A stretch of 45,698 nucleotides of DNA, taken from positions 1 through 45,698 of the forward strand of contig NZ_JACDTY010000034.1 of the NCBI RefSeq assembly GCF_013520985.1. The letters run 5' to 3'. Under the pieces are notes generated by a model. It was not told where the DNA came from and made no database searches. It worked only from the letters and a program-made list of their open reading frames with translations. The position numbers were made by a program, and so were the translations under genes. This DNA is from Mesorhizobium neociceri. Lineage in GTDB: Bacteria; Pseudomonadota; Alphaproteobacteria; Rhizobiales; Rhizobiaceae. Shown piece by piece: positions 24,302 through 33,401 of this stretch; position 1 is the first letter of the stretch, and every line of letters begins with the position of its first letter.

Positions 24302-25039
24302 ATGCGGCAGACGTTTCTTCTTCGATCGATCTCGAGTTTGGCTCCCTGGCAAACAGCCTCGTGCGGCTCCTTGAAGCAACCGAAGCAGCTCGCGCATGCC
24401 CAGGAGGCGGCAGAGACAACGCCGGCCACCGCTTCATCCATTGCTCGTGCTCGATCTTTCATCGACCGCAACCTGCACCGAACCATCCACGCGAGCCGAC
24501 CTCAATGCCGTTGCGAGGCGGAGCACGGCGCAGCGCGAGACCCTGCTGCGTTGCTGAGGCGCGCAATCATCGAGGAAATCCCTCGGCTGCGCCGCTATGC
24601 GCGCTCGTTGCTGTGCGATCGCGACGCGGCGGACGACCTCGTGCATGACTGCTTGGAAACGGCGCTGTCTCATATCGAGGGTTGGCGGTCGGGCAATTCG
24701 CCGCGACGCCAGTTATTCACGATTATGCACCAACTCTTCATCGATCAGTTGCGTCGCACCAAGCGCCATCTCCCTGCCGAAGCGCTGATGCCCGAGAAGC
24801 TTGAGGCGGTCGCCGCTCCGGCCCGGCAGCCCGATAAGATCGCCTCGGCCGAGGTGCTGTCGGCCCTGCAGCAGATTGCCCCAGAGCGACGCGCCGCGCT
24901 GACGCTGGTTGCTGTTGAGGGCCTTTCTTATGCCGACGCAGCGAACGTGCTTGGCATTTCGCTCGGCACGCTTGCGTCGCGGATTGCAGTGGGAAGAGAG
25001 GAACTGCGATCGCTTCTGGACGACAACTCGCGTCGATGA
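24302..25039 (+). CDS. ECF-type RNA polymerase sigma factor with long N-terminus
   Basis: 245 residues from ATG 24302. Residues about 85-155 are sigma region 2 (RLRRYARSLLCDRDAADDLVHDCLETA, then FTIMHQLFIDQLRRTKRH). Residues about 185-240 are region 4 (LQQIAPERRAALTLVAVEGLSYADAANVLGISLGTLASRI). The order and length of the two are typical of ECF sigma factors that direct RNA polymerase to stress promoters. Ordinary members start near residue 80 here; the extra N-terminal 80 residues are low-complexity and may not be translated. The frame is open from 24191, and a non-ATG start close to 24545 is also possible. No anti-sigma gene is adjacent. The downstream hydrolase may be a target. Confidence 0.8.
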   Translation: MRQTFLLRSISSLAPWQTASCGSLKQPKQLAHAQEAAETTPATASSIARARSFIDRNLHRTIHASRPQCRCEAEHGAARDPAALLRRAIIEEIPRLRRYARSLLCDRDAADDLVHDCLETALSHIEGWRSGNSPRRQLFTIMHQLFIDQLRRTKRHLPAEALMPEKLEAVAAPARQPDKIASAEVLSALQQIAPERRAALTLVAVEGLSYADAANVLGISLGTLASRIAVGREELRSLLDDNSRR

Positions 25040-25252
25040 GCGCGGGGTCGAAGGGATGAGGGGATGTCAGAGCACGACCAAGTCGTCTCCATCTTGATTA
25101 TGACTTTGTTGCCTCAAACTCTACCACGTAGCTTCCGAAGTCCCGCGCGCTGGAAAGCCTCAAATATCCAAGAAGCCGCAAGGACCTACAATAAAGATGG
25201 GAAAGACGCCCTTAATCACATGCGGTGCCGGACAGCCCAGCACACTGTCAAG

Positions 25253-26242
25253 ATGGAGCCATCAGTGACAAGCGAATTTTCCCTCCCCCTCTCCCGACGG
25301 CAGGCCCTTGTGGCTGGGGCGACCGCATCTCTCGTCATAGCCGCGCCGTCCCTCGCCGCAACCAAAAAGCACCCAAACACGCCCAATGGAGCAGTTCCCG
25401 TGACCGAAGAGTACGTAAGGACAAAAGATGGCGTGGACATATTCTGCAAGGATTGGGGTCCGAAACACGCGCAGCCAATCGTGTTTCATCATGGCTGGCC
25501 GCTGTCTTCAGACGACTGGGACACCCAGATGCTGTTCTTCCTCGCAAACGGCTACCGCGTCATCGCCCACGACCGCCGCGGTCACGGCCGCTCCTCGCAG
25601 GTCAGCGAGGGTCACGACATGGACCACTACGCAGCCGACGCGGCTGCGGTGTTCGAGCATCTCAACCTCAAGAACGCCGTCCACATCGGACATTCGACAG
25701 GCGGAGGCGAAGTGGCCCGTTATGTCGCAAAATTCGGCGAGCCGCAGGGCCGCGTGGCCAAGGCCGTCTTGGTGAGCGCTGTCCCGCCGCTGATGCTGAA
25801 GACGGATGCCAATTCAGGTGGCCTGCCGATCGAAGTCTTCGACGGCCTACGCAAGGCTCTTGCGGATAATCGCAGCCAGTTCTTCATCGACCTGCCGACC
25901 GGGCCGTTCTACGGCTTCAACCGTCCGAATGCGAAGACGTCGCAGGGCCTGATCCAGAACTGGTGGCGGCAGGGCATGATGGGCAGTGCGAAGGCCCATT
26001 ATGAAGGGATCAAGGCATTTTCGGAAACGGACCAGACCGAAGACCTTAAAAGGATCAAGGTCCCGACGCTCGTGATGCACGGCGACGACGACCAGATCGT
26101 GCCGATCGACGATGCTGGCAAACTATCGGTCAAGCTCCTGAAAAACGGCACTATCAAAATCTATCCGGGCTATCCGCACGGTATGCTGTCGACCAACGCC
26201 GACGTAATAAATCCGGATCTGCTTGCCTTCATAAAGAGCTAA
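25253..26242 (+). CDS. Tat-exported alpha/beta hydrolase (non-heme chloroperoxidase-like)
   Basis: 329 residues. A twin-arginine signal (LSRRQALVAGATASLVIAAP, cleavage after SLA-A near residue 36) directs export. The mature enzyme is an alpha/beta hydrolase close to the cofactor-free chloroperoxidase/arylesterase group. It has the oxyanion region HHGWPLSSDDWD, nucleophile Ser148 in GHSTGGGE, acid Asp280 in HGDDDQIVP and His309 in YPHGM. FDRRGHGRSS-type HDRRGHGRSS is also present. The frame is open about 60 codons earlier, but ATG 25253 places the Tat motif properly. It follows the sigma factor gene by 213 bases. Substrate unknown; periplasmic ester or peroxyacid chemistry is plausible. Confidence 0.9.
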   Translation: MEPSVTSEFSLPLSRRQALVAGATASLVIAAPSLAATKKHPNTPNGAVPVTEEYVRTKDGVDIFCKDWGPKHAQPIVFHHGWPLSSDDWDTQMLFFLANGYRVIAHDRRGHGRSSQVSEGHDMDHYAADAAAVFEHLNLKNAVHIGHSTGGGEVARYVAKFGEPQGRVAKAVLVSAVPPLMLKTDANSGGLPIEVFDGLRKALADNRSQFFIDLPTGPFYGFNRPNAKTSQGLIQNWWRQGMMGSAKAHYEGIKAFSETDQTEDLKRIKVPTLVMHGDDDQIVPIDDAGKLSVKLLKNGTIKIYPGYPHGMLSTNADVINPDLLAFIKS

Positions 26243-26262
26243 GCCGACAGCGTGGGGAGGCC

Positions 26263-26380
26263 CGGCTCGACCTCGCCGATCTGTTCGCTTTCCCCAGTCC
26301 GCAAGAGCCGGGCAAGTCGATCCTCGTCATGAACATACATCCTTTGGTCGGCGTGAACCCGCGTAGCCCGTTGCGGTTAG
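26263..26380 (+). pseudogene. Remnant of a DUF4331-like gene
   Basis: The translation RLDLADLFAFPSPQEPGKS followed by ILVMNIHPLVGVNP resembles the beginning of DUF4331 proteins, which typically have a D-(I/L)-x-D-(V/L)-(Y/F)-A-F-P-S-P segment and then LVMN. The resemblance stops after about 38 codons and no start or remainder is present, so it is a truncated fragment. It lies between the hydrolase and a dispersed repeat. Confidence 0.45.
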
Positions 26381-26815
26381 CACACTTTGAACAAATGTTC
26401 CGCAGCCTGACGTTTACCGCGGCAGCGAGTATCTCATCTGCGAGCGGAGTGTGTGCTCCGCGCGGGGCGGAGCTTACTGGGGTGGGAGCTGAGCGGGTCG
26501 TATTGCGGCCGACTGCATATCCTCGCACGGATTGAAGTGAAGGGCTTGAACGGCGGATACGCGACATTGGTCGTGGTGGAGATGTGCTACCGCGACCTCC
26601 AGAGCGGTCGTCTCAAACGTCCCCTTTTAGGCGGTGGCGACGCTAACTTTGACGACCGACATGCGGCGCATTACCGCCCGACAGCTTTGGGGCTGGGACT
26701 GGCAGCTTTTCAGCAGCGGAGGGTCCAAAGCTGACATTCAAATCAGTGCAACCTGAAGGTAATTAACGAGGCGGGGAAGGATGCTCTACGCACTGTACCC
26801 AGCCTCCAACCGAAA
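26381..26815. other. Intergenic region with dispersed repeat
   Basis: No gene is recognisable. A copy of the dispersed repeat covers about 26648-26740. Confidence 0.4.
26648..26740 (+). repeat. Degenerate dispersed intergenic repeat, copy 2
   Basis: Shares the ordered words ACTTTGACGACCGACAT, GCGGCGCATT, CGACAGCTTTGGG, GACTGGCAGCTT and AAAGCTGACATTCAAAT with the copies at 17518-17660 and 41400-41545. Decayed, non-coding. Confidence 0.45.
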
Positions 26816-28669
26816 CTACTTCATTGGCACTCCCGCGGCCACTAGGTCGGCCACCTGTCGATCAATCACTGCAGGATTGATATGGAACGTCATATCGCGC
26901 CACCGCGTGGCCTTGAGCCACGGCTGCATGGCAAGCGCCTTGAGGACTTCACTGCGTGCATCGTCAGTTTTTCCAAGATGGACATCGTTGATGGCACGTA
27001 GCAGCGGGACAGTGATCTGGAAGTCTGACGCCTTCGTGATCAGGGCAGCAGATTCGGCGTACTTTCCAATATCGGTCAGGGCATTCGCCTTCATAACGAG
27101 ATAATAGTCGGCGAAGTTTGGATCGTTCTTGAGCCCGTATTCTGCTCGCTCAATGGCCTTGTCTGTCAGGCCACTGAAACGGGCTGCAGATGAAAGGTCG
27201 CCGATGAGAAACGCGTCTCCGGGCGAAAGCGCGATTACCTCGTCGGCCCTGCGCAGAGACAGATCGAAGTTCCCCTCATGAGCGCTGACGTAGACGGATG
27301 ACCACAAGCAGCTTTTTCTTGCGTCGGGTCCGAGGTTAGCCCGCGGAAGAATCTTTGCTTCCAGTTCAGATGCCATGTGCCAATGCTCTTCAGGCTTATC
27401 GTCAAAAGCGAGGTTAGCCGCCAAGACGTGATCCCAGGCCAGTCCGCACGACAACAGCGACGAATCGGGAAATTTGGCCAAGCCCTCAAGAATTATGTCG
27501 GTCGCCTTTACCAGGCTCTCGGGCGTAAACTGCCCAAAGAAGAAATTGGATCGAAGGAAGAAGTCGTACTCTTCAAGATCCGGTGTGTCCTTTTCCCAGA
27601 CCTTCTTGTATTCCATGTCGTACATTTTTCCGCGCTGGCCACCAAGCGTGCCAATGATGCGTTCGATCGCCTCGTCTTGAATCGCAAGGGGATTGCTTCC
27701 AGAGCGATCGAACTTTTCCGCCCAGAGATTTTCGCCTGTGCGCGCGTCGATCAGTTGTGCGGTGATGCGCACCCGGTCCGTCTCCTTCCAGACACTGCCC
27801 TCGATCACGTAGGCCACGTTCAACTCTTGGCCGAGCCGGCGGACATCGGTTGGCTTGTCCTTATAGACGAAACTAGAACTACGCGAGAGCACCTTGAGTT
27901 CGGTGACGCCTGCCAGCATCGAGATCAAATTGTCTGTCATGCCGTCGCTAAAATAATCTAGCGTCGTGTCGCCGCTCATGTTCTTGAACGGCAAAACCGC
28001 CACGGTCGGGATGCCACCTTGGCCTATCTCGCGCTTTGTTCCATAGACCTGCCACCACGCCAGGACCGCTGTGACTGCTAAGACCAGCACTAGGAAGGTC
28101 GCCACGGCCGGCAGCCGCGAGCGACTGCGGCTCGCGCGCATGAGCTTGGCCTTGCCGTCGGTCGTGACGCGGTATGCCTCAACCGGCTCCGCGATGTTCT
28201 TGACCTTCTGCAGGCCCATCGACTGAAAGCCGAAAGCCAGCTTCTTCTCAACCTCGCGCGCGACCTTCGCAGACACCCAGATACCCCCAGGCTCAGCAAG
28301 TTGTTCTAGTCGCGCCGCGATATTTACGCCCTCGCCAAACCGATCGTCACCCTCGACAATCACCTCGCCAAGATTGACGCCGATGCGCACTTCCACGCGC
28401 TGGTCTTTCGGCAACGAGGCGTTTCGCTCGGCCAGCCCACGCTGCAACAAAACCGCGCATTCCATCGCCTCGACGACGGAAGAAAACTCGGCCAGCAGAC
28501 CGTCACCCATCAGCTTGAAGATAGTGCCATGATGACGCGCTACTGTCGGCTCGAAAAGTTCCTTGTGACCGGCGCGCACCCGTTCATGCGTACCCGCCTC
28601 GTCGCGCTCCATCATGGCAGAATATCCGACGACGTCAGCAGCAAGGATGGCGGCGAGCTTACGGTCCAT
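26816..28669 (-). CDS. Membrane class III adenylate cyclase with TolB-like and TPR parts
   Basis: 617 residues. The N-terminal cyclase domain (residues 1-170) has metal-binding Asp12 in LAADVVGYSAMM and Asp56 in FKLMGDGLLAEF, and Asn116/Arg120 in GEGVNIAARLE. A single membrane helix (about 187-206, PAVATFLVLVLAVTAVLAWW) separates it from a TolB-like region beginning PTVAVLPFKNMSGD and YFSDGMTDNLIS, then TPR-like helices (about 400-600). This architecture is common and greatly expanded in rhizobia. Cyclase in the cytosol and TPR region outside is the likely topology. ATG 28669 is chosen because the family starts MxRKLAAILAADVVGYS; the frame opens 15 codons earlier. It is a single gene on the minus strand. 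Confidence 0.88.
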   Translation of the reverse strand: MDRKLAAILAADVVGYSAMMERDEAGTHERVRAGHKELFEPTVARHHGTIFKLMGDGLLAEFSSVVEAMECAVLLQRGLAERNASLPKDQRVEVRIGVNLGEVIVEGDDRFGEGVNIAARLEQLAEPGGIWVSAKVAREVEKKLAFGFQSMGLQKVKNIAEPVEAYRVTTDGKAKLMRASRSRSRLPAVATFLVLVLAVTAVLAWWQVYGTKREIGQGGIPTVAVLPFKNMSGDTTLDYFSDGMTDNLISMLAGVTELKVLSRSSSFVYKDKPTDVRRLGQELNVAYVIEGSVWKETDRVRITAQLIDARTGENLWAEKFDRSGSNPLAIQDEAIERIIGTLGGQRGKMYDMEYKKVWEKDTPDLEEYDFFLRSNFFFGQFTPESLVKATDIILEGLAKFPDSSLLSCGLAWDHVLAANLAFDDKPEEHWHMASELEAKILPRANLGPDARKSCLWSSVYVSAHEGNFDLSLRRADEVIALSPGDAFLIGDLSSAARFSGLTDKAIERAEYGLKNDPNFADYYLVMKANALTDIGKYAESAALITKASDFQITVPLLRAINDVHLGKTDDARSEVLKALAMQPWLKATRWRDMTFHINPAVIDRQVADLVAAGVPMK

Positions 28670-29211
28670 TGCGGAGTACTCTGCCGGCGGCCAACCTCGG
28701 AGGCGAGGTGGCAAACCGTCCCGGGTTCCGATCAGTCTCGCCTATCAGGACCTTACCCGCAAGCGGCTGCTGGTTATGAAACGACATGATTGGGCCGACA
28801 GCTGAATGGCGGCTTTTCGCGTCCGAAGAACGATAGCGGACGTACAGCCGGTGGGACCAGCTCTGAAGCTGACCCGATGCTGACCTTTGCGTCGATCATT
28901 CGGAACGGCCGCAATTGAACTCGAAGTGGCTATTCACACCGCGCAAATAGTCTCCCTGACAGCGAGGTGCTGGCGGGACGTTTGGCTTAGTAAGTTTTGT
29001 GCTCGCAACCTACGCAAATTGGGCGTACCGTTGGCATATCGTCGGTTGCTAATTCATGAGCCGACGACTGAGAGCGCAAGACTCCCGCATCGGACTGGGC
29101 GCGCTAGGTTCCACAACTACTCGTCGCGCTCACCAGACCATCTGCCTCTGCTGAAACCTCTTTTCCTCGGTTCCGGCCAGTATTGCTTTTGATCGGAAGG
29201 GGAGCGTTCTG
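28670..29211. other. Intergenic region upstream of the binding-protein operon
   Basis: A 542-base gap between the leftward cyclase and the rightward 11-gene operon, which should hold both promoters. About 28803-28915 contains a degenerate repeat-like stretch (GAATGGCGGCTTTTCGCG ... GCGGACGTAC). A TTGC near 29180 lacks the GG at the spacing of a sigma-54 promoter. No other element is clear. Confidence 0.35.
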
Positions 29212-30225
29212 ATGCAGATCATGCAAACCCGCCGCCGATTCCTGGCCGGCGCTGCAATGGCAGGCGCTGCCGGTATCGTCGGTCTTCCAGGGTCACTCCA
29301 CGCGGAACCGCCGTTGGAAACGACCACGGTTCGTCTGCCGCTGTGGGTCGGTAGTTCCTACTGTTGGGCAGGTGCCTACATCGCCGGAGAACTGATGCGC
29401 GCCGAGGGTCTTACCGATGTCCGCTACGTAGAAGGCGACAGAAGCGTCAACCAATCGGTATGGATCGCACGCGGTGAGACCGATTTCTCCGTGAACTTTG
29501 CGCCGAACCAGGTCGCGTCGATCGCCGCCGGCGTGCCGATCAAGGTGCTGACCGGTTTGCACTCGGGATGCCTCGAACTGATCGCCAAGGAGAGCATTAG
29601 CAGCGTCACGGATCTGCGGGGCAAGAGAGTGGGCGTGAACGGTTTCAACAACTCGCGACACGTGTGGCTGTCCCTCATGTCCGCCTATGTCGGGCTCGAT
29701 CCAGTGAACGATATCCAATGGGTCTTGACTAACGACGTCAAGCCGACGGAACTCTTCGTCGAAGGGAAGATCGACGCATTCCTCGGGACGCCGCCCCAGC
29801 CGCAGGAGCTGCGCGCCAAGAAGATCGGCCACACGATCCTCAACAATGCCGTCGACCGCCCGTGGTCACAGTATTTCTGCTGCATGATCTCGGCCACGAC
29901 GGACTACGTGACAAGATACCCGGTGGCGACCAAGCGGGTCTTGCGATCCATCCTCAAGGCCGCCGACCTCTGCGTGTCGGATCCGGAAAGGGTGGCGCAG
30001 CAGATGGTCGATCGCGATTTCGAGACCAGCTATGACTACGCGCTCCAAACTCTGAAGGACATTCGGTATGACCGCTGGCGGGAATTCGATCCCAAAGACT
30101 CCTTGCGATTCTACGCACTGCGCATGCAGGAGACGGGCATGATCAAGTCGAGCCCTCAGCAAATTATCGCCAACGGAACGGACTGGCGCTTCCTCGACGA
30201 GTTGAAGCGTGAGCTGAAAACCTGA
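29212..30225 (+). CDS. Tat-exported NMT1-like substrate-binding protein, paralogue 1 of 7
   Basis: 337 residues. Twin-arginine signal TRRRFLAGAAMAGAAGIVG with cleavage after LHA (residue 31). The mature protein has the two-lobe periplasmic-binding pattern of the NMT1/THI5/SsuA (NitT/TauT) group: LMRAEGLTDVRYVEGD, ARGETDFSVNFAP, then LTGLHSGCLELIA, DLRGKRVGVNGF, YVGLDPVNDIQWV, and EGKIDAFLG. Cysteines are at 51, 120, 223, 224 and 254, and these positions are shared with the six following paralogues. The CC pair is in RPWSQYFCCM. The tail ends ELKRELKT. GGAAGGGGAG precedes ATG 29212. It is the first gene of the operon, and 29 bases separate it from paralogue 2. The family normally delivers small organic or sulfonate-like ligands to an ABC permease, but none is encoded here. 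It is most like paralogue 5. Confidence 0.85.
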   Translation: MQIMQTRRRFLAGAAMAGAAGIVGLPGSLHAEPPLETTTVRLPLWVGSSYCWAGAYIAGELMRAEGLTDVRYVEGDRSVNQSVWIARGETDFSVNFAPNQVASIAAGVPIKVLTGLHSGCLELIAKESISSVTDLRGKRVGVNGFNNSRHVWLSLMSAYVGLDPVNDIQWVLTNDVKPTELFVEGKIDAFLGTPPQPQELRAKKIGHTILNNAVDRPWSQYFCCMISATTDYVTRYPVATKRVLRSILKAADLCVSDPERVAQQMVDRDFETSYDYALQTLKDIRYDRWREFDPKDSLRFYALRMQETGMIKSSPQQIIANGTDWRFLDELKRELKT

Positions 30226-30254
30226 TCCCACCTGTTTCGAGGGGAGACGTAGAC

Positions 30255-31262
30255 ATGCAAATCATCCAGAGCCGCAGGCGCTTCCTGGCCGGCCTGACGG
30301 CTGCCTGCACCGCAAGCCTCGTCGGCGCTCCAACTCGAGTTCTTGCCGAGCCAGAGCCGGAGACCACACGCATTCGCTTGGCCAAGACCCTTAGCATCTG
30401 CGTGGCGCCACAGTATGTTGTAGAGGACCTGCTGCGCGCTGAGGGCTTCACCGAGGTTGCCTATGTCGCCAAAGGCGCCGGTGCTGCCACGGCCTCGGCG
30501 GTGGCGAATGGCGAGATCGACTTTAGCCTCAACTTCGTGACAAATTCGATCGTCGCCTTGGACTCCGGTGCGCGGCTCACTCTGCTCGGCGGCGTCCATC
30601 CCGGTTGCTTCGAGCTGTTTGCCAAGCGCGGGATCGACAGCGTCGTCGATCTGAAAGGCAGGAACGTCGGCGTCCAAGGGCTCGGTACGGGCCCGCATCT
30701 GTTCCTCGCCAGCATCGCCGCCTATGTCGGGCTTGATCCGGCGCGCGACATCAACTGGGTGGTGGACCCGGCGGTCAAGCCCAAGGAGCTGTTCGCTCGG
30801 GGCGACATCGACGCGTTCCTGGGCTTTCCGCCGGACCCGCAGGAATTGCGGCGCAGCAAGGTCGGGCACGTGATCATCAACAGCACTGTGGACCGGCCTT
30901 GGTCACAATATTTCTGCTGCATGCTGTCCGCCAACAGCGATTTTGTGGCCGCGCATCCAGTTGCTACCAAGCGTGTGTTGCGCGCCATCCTCAAGGCTGC
31001 GGATCTATGCACCGCGGCGCCGGCCCAGGTTGCCGAGCGCCTGGTGGCGGGCGGGTTCGCCAGCCACTACGACGATGCGTTCGCAGCGATCAGCGAGCTG
31101 CCTTACCGGAAATGGCGGGACTACGATTCCACTGACACCGTCCGCTTCTATGCGCTGCGGCTGAAAGAAATCGGTTTGATCAGCTCCACACCCGACAGGA
31201 TCATCGCCACCGGAACGGATTGGCGCTTTCTCGATCAACTAAAGCAGGAGCTGAAGACGTAG
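30255..31262 (+). CDS. Tat-exported NMT1-like substrate-binding protein, paralogue 2 of 7
   Basis: 335 residues. Twin-arginine signal SRRRFLAGLTAACTASLVG, cleavage near VLA-E (31). The ligand-lobe patterns of paralogue 1 recur: NGEIDFSLNFVTNS, LGGVHPGCFELFAK, DLKGRNVGVQGLG, YVGLDPARDINWVV and RGDIDAFLGFPP. Cysteines 49, 118, 221, 222 and 252 align with those of the other six; an extra Cys18 lies in the signal. The stretch around ICVAPQYVVEDLLRAEGF is much closer to paralogue 3 than to the rest, so 2 and 3 are a recent pair. The tail reads ELKQELKT. GGGGAGAC precedes the ATG. Confidence 0.85.
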   Translation: MQIIQSRRRFLAGLTAACTASLVGAPTRVLAEPEPETTRIRLAKTLSICVAPQYVVEDLLRAEGFTEVAYVAKGAGAATASAVANGEIDFSLNFVTNSIVALDSGARLTLLGGVHPGCFELFAKRGIDSVVDLKGRNVGVQGLGTGPHLFLASIAAYVGLDPARDINWVVDPAVKPKELFARGDIDAFLGFPPDPQELRRSKVGHVIINSTVDRPWSQYFCCMLSANSDFVAAHPVATKRVLRAILKAADLCTAAPAQVAERLVAGGFASHYDDAFAAISELPYRKWRDYDSTDTVRFYALRLKEIGLISSTPDRIIATGTDWRFLDQLKQELKT

Positions 31263-31307
31263 ACCTATCGCCGATACGCGTTGCCTTTTTCAAGGGAGGA
31301 CAGACTC

Positions 31308-32315
31308 GTGCAGATTGTCCAGAACCGTCGCCGTTTCCTCACAGGCCTGTCTGCGCTCGCAGCCGCGGGTCTTGCAAAGGGCCGCAACGCAGCCGCCGCC
31401 GAAGCGGCACCTGAAACCACGGTCGCCCGCTTTGCGGCGGCGCCCGGTATCTGCATCGCCCCGCAGTACGTCGCCGAGGATCTGATCCGCGCAGAGGGGT
31501 TCTCAGATTTCGGCTTCGTGGCCGCCCAGGCCGGCATCGCCCAGACCGAGATGCTGGCGCGCGGCGACATCGACTTCGGCATTGACTTTGCCACGGCTCT
31601 AATCATTCCGGTCGACACTGGCGCCCCGATCAAGGTGATCTCCGGAGTACATGTCGGCTGCTACGAATTGTTTGGCCGCGAGGACATCAAAAGCATTACG
31701 GATCTCAAAGGCCGCAAGGTCGGCGTCGGCGGCAATCTATCGTCGGATCCGCATATCTTCGTCAGTGCCATGGCGACCTATGTCGGCCTCGATCCGCAAC
31801 GCGACATCGAATGGATCGTCGGCGAGGCAAAGCCGGCGGAGCTCTTCGCCGAGGGTAAGGTCGACGCGTTCCTGGCTTTTCCGCCTGAGGCTCAAGACCT
31901 CCGCGCCCGCAAAGTCGGCCACGTCATCCTCGACAGTTCCAAGGACCGGCCGTGGTCGCAATATTACTGCTGCATGCTGGCGGTCAACGCCGCCTATGCC
32001 GAGAAAAATCCAGCTGCCACCAAGCGCGTAATCCGGGCCATCATCAAATCGGCCGAAATCTGCGCGGCCGAGCCGGAACGGGTGGCACGCCTCCTGGTGG
32101 ATGGCGGACGCACCGAACACTACGACTACGCAGTGCAGTCGCTCCGCGAGATCCCGTACTCCAATTGGCGCGACTTCGATCCCGAGGACACGATGAGGTT
32201 CTTCTCGCTGCGGCTGCATGAAGCCGGGATTGTCAAGTCGAGCCCAAACGAGATCATCGCGAAGGGCACCGATTGGCAGTTCTTCAACGAGGTCAAGCGT
32301 GAGTTGAAAGGCTGA
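31308..32315 (+). CDS. Tat-exported NMT1-like substrate-binding protein, paralogue 3 of 7
   Basis: 335 residues. I choose the GTG at 31308 because AAGGGAGGA lies seven bases upstream and the N-terminus VQIVQNRRRFLTG then aligns with the M-x-I-x-Q-x-RR start of the other copies; a TTG at 31281 is the longer alternative. Tat signal cleavage is near AAA-E (31). Cysteines 49, 118, 221, 222 and 252 match the shared set (ICIAPQYVAEDL, GVHVGCYELFG, QYYCCMLAV, SAEICAAEP). Its ligand-lobe segments differ from the others around GGNLSSDPHIFV, suggesting a different ligand. Tail EVKRELKG. Nearest relative in the window is paralogue 2. Confidence 0.83.
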   Translation: MQIVQNRRRFLTGLSALAAAGLAKGRNAAAAEAAPETTVARFAAAPGICIAPQYVAEDLIRAEGFSDFGFVAAQAGIAQTEMLARGDIDFGIDFATALIIPVDTGAPIKVISGVHVGCYELFGREDIKSITDLKGRKVGVGGNLSSDPHIFVSAMATYVGLDPQRDIEWIVGEAKPAELFAEGKVDAFLAFPPEAQDLRARKVGHVILDSSKDRPWSQYYCCMLAVNAAYAEKNPAATKRVIRAIIKSAEICAAEPERVARLLVDGGRTEHYDYAVQSLREIPYSNWRDFDPEDTMRFFSLRLHEAGIVKSSPNEIIAKGTDWQFFNEVKRELKG

Positions 32316-32346
32316 GTCTGCTCGCGCCGAGGAGAGGAGACGTGAC

Positions 32347-33357
32347 ATGGAGATTGTCCAGAGCCGCCGCCACTTCATGATGGGCCTGTCGGCGGTCGGC
32401 GCCGCGGGCCTCGTCAGCGTGCCGACATCGGCTCATGCCGAGCCGGCGCCAGAGACCACGACAGTGCGTTTGCCAAGGACGTTCCGCGCCCTTTGCGAAG
32501 CACCCAAGAATATCGCCGGAGAGCTATTGCGCGCCGAAGGGTTCACAGATGTACGCTACATAGACTTGGCCGCCGACTCCGACCCGGCCGCGATGCTCGC
32601 AAACGGCGAACTGGATTTCACCACCGACTTTCCGCCAGCGCACATCATGGCGATCGAAGCCGGGATGCCGATAAAGGTGGTTACCGGCCTGCACTCCGGC
32701 TGCCTCGAACTGATCGTCAAGGAAAGCATCAACAGCATCTCCGACCTCAAGGGCAAGAGGGTGGGCGTGTTCGCGCTGACGTCGGCTCCGCACGTGCTCG
32801 TGACCCTCATGGCCGCGTATGTCGGTCTCGATCCCGCCACCGATCTCGAGTGGGTCGCGAACCCGGACGTCAGCTCGATGCAATTCTTTAACGAAGGAAA
32901 GGTCGATGCCTTTCTGGCGGTGCCACCCGAGCCGCAGGAGCAGCGCGTCCGGAACGTCGGCCACACGATCCTCAATACGACCGTCGACCGGCCATGGTCG
33001 CAACACTACTGCTGCATGCTTGCCGGCAACGCGGACTTTGTCGACAGACACCCGGTGGCGACCAAACGCGTGCTACGAGCCATTCTCAAGGCCGCCGACA
33101 TCTGCGTGTCGAATCCAGGACTGGCTGCGCAACTATCGGTCGATGGCAAGTTCACCGATCGATACGACTATGCGTTGGAAGGCTTGCGCGAAGCGCGCTA
33201 CGACGTGTGGCGGGAGTTCGACCCCGAAGACACAATGCGCTTCTACGCACTGCGGATGAACGAAGTCGGCTTCATCGAGGCCGGCCCTAACAAGATTATT
33301 GCCAACGGCACGGATTGGCGTTTCCTCAACGAGATCAAGCGCGAGCTGAAAACGTGA
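32347..33357 (+). CDS. Tat-exported NMT1-like substrate-binding protein, paralogue 4 of 7
   Basis: 336 residues. Tat-like signal SRRHFMMGLSAVGAAGLVS, cleavage after AHA (31). Cysteines 50, 119, 222, 223 and 253 match the shared set (FRALCEAPKN, GLHSGCLELIV, QHYCCMLAGN, AADICVSNP). In the binding region it has DFTTDFPPAHIMAIEAGMP and VFALTSAPHVLV, different from neighbours. The tail is EIKRELKT. ATG 32347 is preceded by GGAGAGGAGACG, and 31 bases separate it from paralogue 3. No lipobox is present, so it should be a soluble periplasmic protein. Confidence 0.85.
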   Translation: MEIVQSRRHFMMGLSAVGAAGLVSVPTSAHAEPAPETTTVRLPRTFRALCEAPKNIAGELLRAEGFTDVRYIDLAADSDPAAMLANGELDFTTDFPPAHIMAIEAGMPIKVVTGLHSGCLELIVKESINSISDLKGKRVGVFALTSAPHVLVTLMAAYVGLDPATDLEWVANPDVSSMQFFNEGKVDAFLAVPPEPQEQRVRNVGHTILNTTVDRPWSQHYCCMLAGNADFVDRHPVATKRVLRAILKAADICVSNPGLAAQLSVDGKFTDRYDYALEGLREARYDVWREFDPEDTMRFYALRMNEVGFIEAGPNKIIANGTDWRFLNEIKRELKT

Positions 33358-33401
33358 GCAGCCAACCGGCATTAGTTGCCTTTTATGGGAAGGAGAGGCC
33401 C

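Noticed and set aside
29160..29200. Sigma-54 promoter before the binding-protein operon
   Set aside because: The GG and GC are not 10 bases apart, so the -24/-12 spacing is wrong.
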